Source: Natrinema salsiterrestre
GTDB taxonomy: Archaea; Halobacteriota; Halobacteria; Halobacteriales; Natrialbaceae
DNA: 64,000 bases
Assembly: GCF_029502005.1 (NCBI RefSeq)
Contig: NZ_JAMQOT010000001.1
Coordinates: forward strand, 806,001-870,000
Reading direction: 5' to 3'
A program made the position numbers and the translations under genes. Below, piece by piece: positions 17,790 through 26,355 of the stretch. Under the pieces are notes generated by a model. That model ran no database searches, was not told the origin of the DNA, and saw only the letters and a program-made list of their open reading frames with translations. How positions within the stretch are numbered: the first letter of the stretch is position 1; each line of letters starts with the position of its first letter.

Positions 17790-19706
17790 ATGAACCGCAA
17801 GGAGTTTCGCGATCTCGCGTCCCCCGACGAGGCGCGCGAGGCGATCGACTCGCTCTCGCTCGAGGGGGGTATCGAGCGCGTGTCCCTCGAGGACGCGCGC
17901 GGTCGGGTGCTCGTGGCACGACTCGACGCCGAGCTCGACGTCCCCGGCTTCGACCGGGCGAGTATGGACGGCTACGCCCTCCGGGCGCGGGACACGTTCG
18001 GCGCGGACGAGGCCGATCCCGCTCGCCTCGAGATCGTCGGCGAGGTCCACGCCGGTGCGGAGCCGGACGTCGCGCTCGAGGCGGGCGAGGCGGCGGAGAT
18101 TTCGACCGGCGCGGTGATGCCCGACGGCGCCGATGCGATGGTTCCGGTGGAGCGAACCGATACCGACGCTGGCGGCGATGCGGTCCTGATTCGGACGTCA
18201 GTCGCACCCGGCGACAACGTCATGTTCGCGGGCGCGGACGTCGCCGCCGGCGAGCGCGCGCTCGGTCCCGGCACGACGATCACGCCCCGCGACATCGGTC
18301 TGCTGTCGGCGCTGGGGGTCGACGAGGTCCCGGTTCGAGCGAAACCGCGCGTCGGCATCGTCTCGACGGGGGACGAACTCGTCCGGCCGGGCGACGACCT
18401 CCACAGCGAGCGCGGGGAGATCTACGACGTCAACAGCTATACGATCGCAGCGAGCGTCGAGGACGCCGGCGGCGAGGCGGTCCTCTACCCCCACGCCGGC
18501 GACGATCGGGACGAGATGGAGCGAATCCTCCGCGAGGCCGCCGCGGAGTGCGACCTCGTGCTCTCCTCGGGCTCGACCAGCGCGAGCGCGGTCGACGTCA
18601 TCTACCGCGTCATCGAGGAGCAGGGGGAGCTACTGTTACACGGCGTGAGCATCAAGCCGGGAAAACCGATGCTGATCGGGCGGCTGGACGACAGCGCGTA
18701 CGTCGGCCTGCCGGGCTACCCCGTCTCCGCGATGATGGTCTTCCGGACCTTCGTCGCGCCGGCGATCCGCGAGGCCGCCGGACGTCCCGAACCCGCGGCC
18801 GCGACCGTCACGGGACGCCTGGCTCGAGAGGAGCGCCACGACCAGGGTCGCCACCGGCTCATGCCCGTCGGGCTGGTCGAGAGCGGGCCGTCGGAGACGG
18901 CCCGAAACGGAGGCGGAGAATCCGCCGAAGGGGACGGCGACGGCGAGACGCTCGTCTACCCCGTCGACAAGGGCAGCGGCGCGACGACGAGCCTCGCCGA
19001 CGCCGACGGCGTCGTGGAAATCGGCCCGGAAACGGACTACCTCGAGGAAGGCGAGTCCGTCACGGTCACCCTGTTTTCGCCCGACGTCCGGCCGCCGACG
19101 CTGTTCGGCGTCGGCGAGGACGACCCCGCGTTTTCGCGAGTCCTCGACGGCCTCGAGAACCCGCGCTACCTCGCGGTCGGCAGCCGACCCGGCCTGCGAC
19201 GGCTCCGCGAGGGCGTCCCCGACGTGGCGGTGGTCGCGGGCCCGCTTGACAGAGACGTCCAGGCGGACAATATCGGCCAATGGGACCGCGAGTGGGGCCT
19301 CGTCGTCCGGGCCGGCAATCCCGACGAGATCGAGGGGCTCGCGGACCTGGTCGATCGCGACCTCCGCTTCGTCAATCGGACGACCGACTCCGGGCTGCGC
19401 TCGAGCCTCGGCGGTGCGGTCGCCGACCTCGCCGAGGAACGGGGAACGGACCGCCGCGAGATCGTCGACGCGATCGACGGCTTCGACCTCGGGCTCCGCG
19501 CCCACGAGAGCCCCGCCCGAAAGGTCATCGCGGGCGATGCCGACGCCGGCCTGGGGCTGCGCGAGACCGCCGACCGCCTCGATCTCGGCTTCGTCTCCCT
19601 CGGCGAGCAGCCGGTGCGCGCCCTCGCGAACCCCGATCGGACGGGGAAGGAGGGGGTGCGGGAGCTCGAGCGAGCGCTCGAGGACGAGTCGTCCGTACAG
19701 CGATAA
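17790..19706 (+). CDS. MoeA paralogue 2 fused to a periplasmic-binding-like domain
   Basis: 638 residues from ATG 17790. Residues about 1-400 are MoeA (SMDGYALRARDTFGA, GADAMVPVERT, VSTGDELVRPGDDLHSERGE, LPGYPVSAMM), but the usual GGSSVG is SSGSTSASAVD. Residues about 430-630 form a LysR/ModA-type binding fold (RYLAVGSRPGLRRLREGVPD, WGLVVRAGNPDEIEGL, RTTDSGLRSSLG, GDADAGLGLRETADRLDLGF). Such fusions are known in archaea; the extra domain may sense molybdate, tungstate or the cofactor. Leaderless promoter. Confidence 0.9.
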   Translation: MNRKEFRDLASPDEAREAIDSLSLEGGIERVSLEDARGRVLVARLDAELDVPGFDRASMDGYALRARDTFGADEADPARLEIVGEVHAGAEPDVALEAGEAAEISTGAVMPDGADAMVPVERTDTDAGGDAVLIRTSVAPGDNVMFAGADVAAGERALGPGTTITPRDIGLLSALGVDEVPVRAKPRVGIVSTGDELVRPGDDLHSERGEIYDVNSYTIAASVEDAGGEAVLYPHAGDDRDEMERILREAAAECDLVLSSGSTSASAVDVIYRVIEEQGELLLHGVSIKPGKPMLIGRLDDSAYVGLPGYPVSAMMVFRTFVAPAIREAAGRPEPAAATVTGRLAREERHDQGRHRLMPVGLVESGPSETARNGGGESAEGDGDGETLVYPVDKGSGATTSLADADGVVEIGPETDYLEEGESVTVTLFSPDVRPPTLFGVGEDDPAFSRVLDGLENPRYLAVGSRPGLRRLREGVPDVAVVAGPLDRDVQADNIGQWDREWGLVVRAGNPDEIEGLADLVDRDLRFVNRTTDSGLRSSLGGAVADLAEERGTDRREIVDAIDGFDLGLRAHESPARKVIAGDADAGLGLRETADRLDLGFVSLGEQPVRALANPDRTGKEGVRELERALEDESSVQR

Positions 19707-19746
19707 CGGTGAAGAACATCGTTCGATGATCCTACCTTTGTGGTGT

Positions 19747-19831
19747 TATAGTCGTCATTGCAAGTCATTGCACACCCGATCGCACGATAGCTGTGCGATC
19801 AGTGTGTAAATAGTTGCGGGGACTACTATAG
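19747..19831. repeat. 85-bp imperfect palindrome (hairpin repeat)
   Basis: The centre is a perfect stem GATCGCAC (19778-19785) and GTGCGATC (19793-19800) around a 7-base loop, flanked by CACAC and GTGTG. The ends read TTATAGTCGTC and GACTACTATAG, close to inverted repeats of each other. I recall similar sequences scattered in haloarchaeal genomes but could not check. It lies between moeA2 and the HTH gene, which converge, so it may also end transcription on both strands. Confidence 0.55.
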
Positions 19832-19882
19832 CCGAAGTTCCGTGAGAACGGCGGAGATGTATGAAAAGGGAGGCTGCGTCTC

Positions 19883-20212
19883 TCAGAGAAGGGGTTCGAC
19901 AACTACGGTCTGGTGTTTCGCTTTGGGAACCTTTCGTTTGCCGTTGCGCTCGAACGTGACGAGATCGTGTCCGGCGAGGAGTTCCAGATCGTGGCTTACG
20001 GCACCCTTGTCGCGATCCACGTCCTCGGCGAGTGAACGAACGGACCGAACGTCGTCGTCCTCGATGAGACGGCTGAGGAGTTCGCGCCGCTTCGGTGTTA
20101 AAACCTCAGTGGCACTCTCTGCGTCGAGGATGTAGACGTCCTCGAATCCCTCTTTTGCAAGCGCTCGTGCCATGCGAGCGCGTTTTTCTTCCGTGGAACG
20201 GTGAACAGACAT
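19883..20212 (-). CDS. Winged-helix DNA-binding protein (HVO_A0114-like)
   Basis: 109 residues from MSVHRSTEEK at 20212. FEDVYILDAESATEVLTPKRRELLSRLI is followed by a helix-turn-helix region DDVRSVRSLAEDVDRDKGAVSHDLELLAGHDLVTFERNGK, recalling the putative DNA-binding family named for HVO_A0114, often found beside small toxin-like genes. Here the small ORF at 20430 lies divergently upstream, so the pair might form a control unit; that is inference. Confidence 0.75.
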   Translation of the reverse strand: MSVHRSTEEKRARMARALAKEGFEDVYILDAESATEVLTPKRRELLSRLIEDDDVRSVRSLAEDVDRDKGAVSHDLELLAGHDLVTFERNGKRKVPKAKHQTVVVEPLL

Positions 20213-20429
20213 TGTGGAAGCTATCGGATGTGATACCGTTGTACTGAACCTCAATACATGTTTGCCCTTGTATGATTCTCTGCGGCTCTCACCTCATCCT
20301 ATTACTCCCCGATAAATATCCTTTGGGGCTAAGATTAAGTATCCACATCGCACTTGCTTATTTAAAGAAACGGCGCAAGAGTACGGATACAAGCTCGCCT
20401 CATTTCAAGGCCATGAGTTTTCTCTCCGT

Positions 20430-20678
20430 GTGTCCGCATCTCCCTCACTGGACGACGTCGAGGCGTTCGCAGTCACGGTCTACTACAGTCTCTCTACGAG
20501 AGAAAACGTCGAGATCGCGCGCGTCGATACAGCACATGGATTCACGCACTTCGATCGACTCTACCGCCGTGACCAACCGAAAGAGCCAGTCGAATGGGAT
20601 TGGCAAAAAGCCGAAGAAGAACTTCGTGAGAACTGGCGGCGCTACGCGAAAAGCTACGACGATGCTTACGGCCTGTGA
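20430..20678 (+). CDS. Small hypothetical protein, possible toxin-like partner of the HTH gene
   Basis: 82 residues from GTG 20430. VEIARVDTAHGFTHFDRLYRRD and EEELRENWRRYAKSYDDAYGL recall a small haloarchaeal family with a D-T-A-H-G signature (DUF7718-like, from memory). The frame stays open upstream to 20316 and reads plausibly (LFKETAQEYGYKLASFQGHEFSLRV) but holds no ATG, GTG or TTG there, so the true start is uncertain. A TATA-like TTATTTAAAG lies near 20358. It may pair with the divergent HTH gene. Confidence 0.55.
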   Translation: MSASPSLDDVEAFAVTVYYSLSTRENVEIARVDTAHGFTHFDRLYRRDQPKEPVEWDWQKAEEELRENWRRYAKSYDDAYGL

Positions 20679-20770
20679 CTCCGTGAGGATAGATAGAACG
20701 GTTAATTAGCCGAAACTCTTTCAAAGGATCGAGGCCGCTGTTTTTGGTCGCTCGCCTCCTACGAGCAGTC

Positions 20771-21751
20771 ATGCGAATCGTCACGACGCTTCCCTCGGCG
20801 ACCGAGACCGTCGCCGCACTCGGTTGCGAGCCGGTCGGCGTCTCCCACGAGTGCGATTATCCGCCGAGCGCCGCATCGGTGCCCGCCGTCACCAGCTCGC
20901 GAATCGACGCGTCGGGCTCGAGCGGCGAGATCGACCAGCAGGTCCTCGAGACCGCCGACACCGAGGACGGCGTCTACGACGTGGATATCGAGACGCTCGA
21001 GGAACTCGACCCGGACGTGATCGTCACGCAGGGGATGTGCGACGTCTGTGCGGTCGACGTGGCGGTCATCGAGGACGCCGTCGACCGAATTCGGGCGGAT
21101 CCCGAGATCGTGCCGACCGATCCCCACAGCGTCGGCGACGTGCTGGACGATCTCGAGCGGATCGGCCGCGCAGTCGACCGCGAGGAACGCGCCCGCGAGG
21201 TGCGCCGGGAGCTCGAGTCGCGGATCGATGCGGTTCGGAACCGAACTGCGGACGTCCCCGCCGAGGACCGACCCCGCATCGCGATCTTCGACTGGACGGA
21301 TCCCGCGATGATCGCGGGTCACTGGACTGCCGAACTCGTCGACTGGGCCGGCGGCGAGTACGGGCTGGCCGACGTCGGCGATCGCTCGCGCCCCCGCGAG
21401 TGGGACGATATTCGGACGTACGATCCCGAGGTCGTGATCGTCGCGCCCTGTGGGTTCGACCTCGAGCAGATCGCGGAGAACCGAACGGATCTCACCGAGC
21501 GCGAGGGGTGGGACGACCTCACCGCGGTTCAAGACGGCCGCGTCTGGGCGATGGACGGCGACCACTACCTCAACCGGCCCGGCCCGCGGCTCGTCGACAC
21601 GCTCGAGGCGCTCGCACCGATCGTCCGGCCGGAGCTGTTCGACGGACCGGCCGCGGACGTCGCAGTGCCGTTCGAGGCGCTCGAGGGGGTCGAGTCGGAC
21701 CGCGACCCCGCCGACACCGAGTCCCGAGCCGAGGTCGACTCGAGCCCGTGA
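20771..21751 (+). CDS. Cobalamin-binding protein, BtuF-like but without signal peptide
   Basis: 326 residues from ATG 20771. The opening MRIVTTLPSATETVAALGCE and GVSHECDYPP are the helical-backbone substrate-binding signature of B12-binding proteins; CGFDLEQIAENR and AVQDGRVWAMDGDHYLNRPGPR follow. There is no signal peptide or lipobox, so it should be cytoplasmic, unlike ABC-transporter BtuF. It overlaps the downstream JAMM gene by four bases (GTGA), implying co-translation. Confidence 0.85.
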   Translation: MRIVTTLPSATETVAALGCEPVGVSHECDYPPSAASVPAVTSSRIDASGSSGEIDQQVLETADTEDGVYDVDIETLEELDPDVIVTQGMCDVCAVDVAVIEDAVDRIRADPEIVPTDPHSVGDVLDDLERIGRAVDREERAREVRRELESRIDAVRNRTADVPAEDRPRIAIFDWTDPAMIAGHWTAELVDWAGGEYGLADVGDRSRPREWDDIRTYDPEVVIVAPCGFDLEQIAENRTDLTEREGWDDLTAVQDGRVWAMDGDHYLNRPGPRLVDTLEALAPIVRPELFDGPAADVAVPFEALEGVESDRDPADTESRAEVDSSP

Positions 21752-22167
21752 TCGTCCTGCCGACCGCCGTTCGAGAGACGATCCTCGAGCGCGCTCGCGA
21801 GGGCGACCCCGACGAGATCTGTGGCGTCCTCGGCGGGGAGTACGAACCGGACGGCGAGAGCCGCGTCCGCTCGCAGTATCCGGCCGAAAACGTCGCCGCA
21901 ACGCCGCGGACGCGGTACGAAATCGATCCCGAGGACCAGCTGGCGATCTTCGACCGGCTCGAGGACCGCGGCGAGGAGATCGTCGGTTTCTACCACTCCC
22001 ACCCTCGTGGCCCGCCCCGTCCGAGCGCGACCGACGCCGCGCAGGCCGCGTGGCCGGATCGGTCGTACGTGATCGTCTCGCTCGAGCCGTTCGAGGTGGG
22101 ATCGTGGCGGTGGCAGGCGGACGGTACTGACGGAGAGTTCGAGCGGGAACGGGTCGTCGTCGACTGA
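21748..22167 (+). CDS. JAMM/MPN+ metalloprotease, desampylase (HvJAMM1-like)
   Basis: 139 residues from GTG 21748, overlapping the previous stop. Removes ubiquitin-like SAMP proteins from targets. JAMM zinc site: Glu in EICGVLGGEY, then YHSHPRGPPRPSATDAAQAAW, an intact HxH-x7-S-x2-D motif. Length fits the archaeal single-domain desampylases. The coupling with a cobalamin-binding protein is not explained by known biology. Confidence 0.9.
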   Translation: MIVLPTAVRETILERAREGDPDEICGVLGGEYEPDGESRVRSQYPAENVAATPRTRYEIDPEDQLAIFDRLEDRGEEIVGFYHSHPRGPPRPSATDAAQAAWPDRSYVIVSLEPFEVGSWRWQADGTDGEFERERVVVD

Positions 22168-22399
22168 TCGGAGACCGGTCTCGCAGGACGACATCCACTA
22201 GCAAAAGCGCGTCGTACCGGGTGCCCCCGCTCCCGGCGACGCGGACGGTTGCCGGCTCCCGTCACTCGACGGTTGGCACTCGTCGAATGTCATTCTTTCG
22301 CAGGTCGCGAGTGACAGTCGCGACGGAGTGACAGTGTGACTGGACTCCGTTCGGTCGTCGTTCGAACGGATACCGAAGCGACTCCCGCAGCAGTCGGTG

Positions 22400-22840
22400 T
22401 CACTCGTCGTCGGCGTCCTCGAGTTCGTCCGCCCTCGCTCTCGCGTCCGCAGCCTCTTCCCGGAACTCCTCGATCCGCTTTTGCAGCTCCTTGCCGGCGG
22501 TGTACGTGAACTCGTCGGGCATCATTCCGTACTCGATGTCGAGCGTGATCATCGTGTCACAGCCCTCGACGATCTCCGGCGCCCAGCTCCCTCGCGCCAG
22601 CTTGGACTCGTCCGTGATCATCGCCTCGCCGTCCTCGACGTCGATGAACGCGCTCACGATGTTCCAGATGTTCGGGTCGCTCGAGCTGACCTCGTCGAAC
22701 AGTCCCTCGAGTCGCGAGTCTTTGATTTCCTCGTCGCGCAGTTCCGCGAGCAGGTCCTCGAGCGCGTCCGCGATTTCCTCGTACTCGGCGGCCTCTTCGC
22801 GGAGATCGGCCGGTGATTCGTCCGAATCGGTCCCCGTCAT
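22400..22840 (-). CDS. Conserved-looking acidic protein with coiled-coil ends, function unknown
   Basis: 146 residues from MTGTDSDESP at 22840. The ends are charged helices (LREEAAEYEEIADALEDLLAE and ELQKRIEEFREEAADARARA) around a central SDPNIWNIVSAFIDVEDGEA. No recognised motif and no cysteine cluster. A TATA-like GGTATATG lies about 35 bases upstream. The JAMM gene lies beyond on the opposite strand (convergent), so it is probably monocistronic. Confidence 0.7.
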   Translation of the reverse strand: MTGTDSDESPADLREEAAEYEEIADALEDLLAELRDEEIKDSRLEGLFDEVSSSDPNIWNIVSAFIDVEDGEAMITDESKLARGSWAPEIVEGCDTMITLDIEYGMMPDEFTYTAGKELQKRIEEFREEAADARARADELEDADDE

Positions 22841-22992
22841 CGCGACTCCCCCGTTTCGTCGGCGTCGGCGATCATATACCGAACGGTAACGGCTTGGAGA
22901 CCGTAAACGTACGCTTCCGGTCCGCGATCCGACGGAGAATCGTCGTCCGCGCCTCACCGGTTTCGATCGGGTCGCGAGACGGATCCGTCTCT

Positions 22993-24069
22993 TCAACCGT
23001 CGTCGCTTCCCTCTCTATCGTACGCCGTTTCTCGAGTCGCGTCCAGCACGAACGGCCCTTCCTCGGGCGTGCGTTTCGTTACGTTCGCGGCCCGGAGGAC
23101 GTAGGACGTGAGGACGGCGTAGGGCGCGAGCGCGATCGTGTAGGCGAAACTGATGAAGACGGTTAGCGGCGTGTAGCCGAGGACGGTGACGTCCGGAAAC
23201 AGCCCCGAATCGAGCGCGAGCAGGACGTAGGTAATGAAGACGATCGTCGGCAGCGAGACGGTCAGCAGCGTCGTCGAGAGGTCCGAGAGCTCGAGCTTGT
23301 AGTACAGCGTCTTGAAGTACTCCCGACAGACCATGAGCGTGTGCAGCGTGTCCATGATGTCCTCGATAACTCGCTTCTCGGCGGCGGTGAGCTCCTCGCC
23401 GTACTTCGCGAGGATCCGCCGCGCCTGGTAGAGCTGCCACGACGAGTCGTAGTTCAGTCCCGTGAGGAGTTCGTCGGTCGAGCCGTTCGGGACTCGAGCG
23501 AGGGTCGTCAAGACTTCCTCCGTGTTCGCGTGGATATCGGCCTGTAGCCGATCTACCTCTTCGCGGTACTCCCGGCCCGCCGCCCCCTCGAGGCGCTGTA
23601 ACTCGTCCGCTCGCTCCTTGATCGACCGGAGAACGACCGCGGTGAACTGGCCCGGCCGCGCCGGGCTCACGTCCACGATGTCCCGGGCCTCGAGCTGGCC
23701 CTGGAAGTCGATCGTCGTGTCGACGCGCTCGGACTGATCGCCCAGCGAGGTGAGTTCCTGCGAGATGCCGACCGCGGCGATCGAGACGACGATCGAAACG
23801 AGCAGGATCGTGCCCGAAAGCAACGTGTTGAACACCGTCTGGACCATCGTCGTCTCGCTGAGGAGGTCCTGATACTCGAGCGGCCAGAGCCCGCTCATGA
23901 CGAGCAACACGGTGAAGACGGCCGCGAGCAACGCGGCCGCGACCCGCTCGCGGTTCCCGTCGAACAGGACCCACCGCTTGACTCTGTTCTCGCTCGAGCG
24001 GTCGATTCGCCGGCTCGAGGGGCCGACGCGATCCCGGGCGGAGCGGAGCAGTGACTCGCCGTCGGTCAT
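22993..24069 (-). CDS. Four-TM membrane protein with cytoplasmic helical domain
   Basis: 358 residues from MTDGESLLRS at 24069. Transmembrane segments: AALLAAVFTVLLVMSGLWPL, VFNTLLSGTILLVSIVVSIAAVG, LLTVSLPTIVFITYVLLAL and FISFAYTIALAPYAVLTSYVL. Between TM2 and TM3 is a charged, helical region of about 150 residues (IKERADELQRLEG, EKRVIEDIMDTLHTLM). I recognise no enzyme motif; possible channel- or sensor-like architecture. Monocistronic with its own AT-rich promoter near 24105. Confidence 0.75.
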   Translation of the reverse strand: MTDGESLLRSARDRVGPSSRRIDRSSENRVKRWVLFDGNRERVAAALLAAVFTVLLVMSGLWPLEYQDLLSETTMVQTVFNTLLSGTILLVSIVVSIAAVGISQELTSLGDQSERVDTTIDFQGQLEARDIVDVSPARPGQFTAVVLRSIKERADELQRLEGAAGREYREEVDRLQADIHANTEEVLTTLARVPNGSTDELLTGLNYDSSWQLYQARRILAKYGEELTAAEKRVIEDIMDTLHTLMVCREYFKTLYYKLELSDLSTTLLTVSLPTIVFITYVLLALDSGLFPDVTVLGYTPLTVFISFAYTIALAPYAVLTSYVLRAANVTKRTPEEGPFVLDATRETAYDREGSDDG

Positions 24070-24313
24070 CGGTAGATGGCCGACAGTCTCGACGGGTAAA
24101 TAGCTACTACCGGGTGTCGCTCGCCGTACTTTCCGGACCGGACTCGCCGCGAGAGGAGGAAGGCCCGCCGTTCCGGGAGAGATGTCCGGCCGGCCGTCGC
24201 TTCGGGACTGTAGCGACCGCTCGCGGACGATACCGGTTGTCGGGAGCTCGTTTCGAGCGGTCCAGAATTCGGCCCGAAAGACCGCGACGACCGACGAGCG
24301 ATGCCTCCCGGCG

Positions 24314-24568
24314 CTACCGATCGTCGTCCGGCTCGGACTCGGGCTCTTCGGCGACCGTTCTGACGACCCGCTTGGCGAGGAGTTCCGGGACATCGGTCGG
24401 CATCGTCAGGAAGTGTTGAATCGCGACGAGCCCGATCGCGAGCCCGATGAGCGCCGCGCCGACCGCCGTCTCTCCGCGAACGAACAGGAAATCGAGCCCG
24501 GCGAGCGCGGCGGGGATGGCGAAGACCAGGGTACCCGCGAGTTTGATCGTATCGATGATGCCGGTCAT
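24314..24568 (-). CDS. Small membrane protein, DUF7533-like
   Basis: 84 residues from MTGIIDTIKL at 24568: two or three hydrophobic stretches (LAGTLVFAIPAALAGLDFL and TAVGAALIGLAIGLVAIQHFL) and an acidic tail. It recalls a small haloarchaeal family annotated DUF7533 (from memory). Divergent from riboflavin synthase, sharing the intergenic promoter region. Confidence 0.7.
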   Translation of the reverse strand: MTGIIDTIKLAGTLVFAIPAALAGLDFLFVRGETAVGAALIGLAIGLVAIQHFLTMPTDVPELLAKRVVRTVAEEPESEPDDDR

Positions 24569-24704
24569 ACGGTGGAGTAGCACCGGGATTGTCAAAAGGA
24601 CGACGACTGCCAGCGATCGCCCGCGGCTCGAGGGCGCTACGTCACGGAACTGGAACGCGTCCCGGATTCGGAGCGCCTTTATTCGTCGGCCGGTATGTCG
24701 AGGT

Positions 24705-25310
24705 ATGTTCACGGGAATCGTCGAGGAGACCGGCGAGATCGTCGCTCGAGAGCGGACCGACGACGGCCTCCGGCTGGAGATCGCCGCCGACGAGGTCGCG
24801 ACGGGACTCGAGCACGGCCAGAGCATCAGCGTCAGCGGCGCGTGTCTCACGGTCGAGGCGTTCGTCGAGGGCGAGCGGTTCGAGGTCTTCCTCGCGACGG
24901 AGACCGTCGATCGAACCTATCTCGGCGACCTCGCGGCGGGCGACGCCGTCAACCTCGAGCGGGCGATGCCGGCGGACGGCCGATTCGACGGCCACGTCGT
25001 GCAGGGCCACGTCGACGCGGTCGCGACCGTTCGGAACGTCGAATCGGTGGACGAAGACTGGTTCTTCGAATTCGACCTGCCGGAGGGGTACGACCGCTAC
25101 GTCGTTGAGAAGGGTTCGATCACGCTCGACGGCATCAGCCTGACGGTCGCGAATCTGGACGCCGAACACGGGCGGGTGACCGTCGCGATCATTCCGACGA
25201 CCTACGACCTGACCACTCTCTCGGAGAAAGAGCCCGGCGATCCGATCCACCTCGAGGTCGACGTCCTCGCCAAGTACGTCGAACGGCTGCTCGAGGCGCG
25301 CTTCGACTGA
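24705..25310 (+). CDS. ribE: Riboflavin synthase, alpha-chain type
   Basis: 201 residues; makes riboflavin from two lumazine molecules. It has the canonical opening MFTGIVEETGEI and the internal duplication of two lumazine-binding barrels: GQSISVSGACLTVEAF and FLATETVDRTYLGDL in the first, GSITLDGISLTVANL and IIPTTYDLTTL in the second, with GHVVQGHVDAV between them. TATA-like CCTTTATTC lies about 27 bases upstream, so leaderless. Confidence 0.97.
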   Translation: MFTGIVEETGEIVARERTDDGLRLEIAADEVATGLEHGQSISVSGACLTVEAFVEGERFEVFLATETVDRTYLGDLAAGDAVNLERAMPADGRFDGHVVQGHVDAVATVRNVESVDEDWFFEFDLPEGYDRYVVEKGSITLDGISLTVANLDAEHGRVTVAIIPTTYDLTTLSEKEPGDPIHLEVDVLAKYVERLLEARFD

Positions 25311-25385
25311 TGACCCGTTTGCGGCTGCGTTTCGGCGAACGGTGTTCGGAACCACTGTTTAGTGGATAGACGTTGGATCGCCGCT

Positions 25386-26309
25386 ATGTCCCAATCACGG
25401 ACGCCCGAGTTCGACCACGACGTAGACACCGCGATCGTCACGGGCGCGACCGGCGACGTCGGCTCGTGGGTCGTCGATCGACTGGCGGATCGGGGCGTCC
25501 ACGTCGTCGGGCTGGACCTCGAGCGGCCGGACGGCGTGCGGGCGAACGCCGAGTTCCGGGCCGTCGATCTGACCGAACAGGGGCCGACCTGGGAGACGAT
25601 CGACGAGGTCGATCCCGACGCGGTCGTCCACCTCGCTGCGATGTCCGATCCTCGCGCTACGCCCGGGACGCGGCTCTTCGAGAACAACGTGACGAGCACG
25701 TACAACGTGCTGGTCGCGGCCGGCCGAGCGGAGACGGACGTCGTCTGGACGTCCTCGCAAGCGACGTACGGGGCGCTGTTTTCCGAGACCGAGTGGACGC
25801 CCGACTCCCTGCCGATCGACGAGACTCACGACCGGCGTCCCGAGGATCCCTACGGGCTCTCGAAGGTCTGCGGCGAGGAGACCGCACGGGCGACCGCGCG
25901 CCGGTACGGGATCTCGGTGACGACGATTCGGCCGGCGACGATCTTCTCGCCGGACGGGGATCGAGCGCGGCCGTCCGAGGACGGCGCGGACCTCTCCGAG
26001 GAGGCGACGGGCGGCAACTTCGGTTCTTACGTCGACGTCCGCGACGTGGCCCGCACGGTGGAGGCAGCGCTCGCGAGCGATCACGAGGGTCACGAAGCGG
26101 TGCTGGCGGTCGCCGACGAGAACTACCTCGGGCGGCCCACGGCGGAACTCGTCGAGGCGGTCTGCGGCGAGCTGCCGGCCGACTGCGACCTCGAGGGCAG
26201 GGAGTCGGCCCTCTCGAACGCGAAGGCCGCCGCGCTGCTCGACTGGACGCCGGCCTATTCGTGGCACGACGGCGGTACGGACGAGTCGTCGGGACCGATC
26301 TGGGTGTGA
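25386..26309 (+). CDS. NAD-dependent epimerase/dehydratase family protein
   Basis: 307 residues, an extended short-chain dehydrogenase. Rossmann motif TGATGDVGSWVVDRLADRG, VVHLAAMSDP, and the catalytic YGLSKVCGEE (YxxxK). Likely acts on a nucleotide sugar or related substrate, but there is no sugar-gene cluster around it, so the substrate is unknown. Follows ribE by 75 bases on the same strand; the next gene is convergent. Confidence 0.87.
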   Translation: MSQSRTPEFDHDVDTAIVTGATGDVGSWVVDRLADRGVHVVGLDLERPDGVRANAEFRAVDLTEQGPTWETIDEVDPDAVVHLAAMSDPRATPGTRLFENNVTSTYNVLVAAGRAETDVVWTSSQATYGALFSETEWTPDSLPIDETHDRRPEDPYGLSKVCGEETARATARRYGISVTTIRPATIFSPDGDRARPSEDGADLSEEATGGNFGSYVDVRDVARTVEAALASDHEGHEAVLAVADENYLGRPTAELVEAVCGELPADCDLEGRESALSNAKAAALLDWTPAYSWHDGGTDESSGPIWV

Positions 26310-26355
26310 GACCACGTCGCTTCGAACAGGGGACGATCGGTATCGAGACCGACGG

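Noticed and set aside
17757-19833. 13-bp direct repeats (GACTACTATAGCC) flanking moeA2, as target-site duplication
   Set aside because: Several 13-mers are expected to recur by chance in 64 kb; one copy is simply the TATA box of moeA2 and the other lies at the end of the palindrome.
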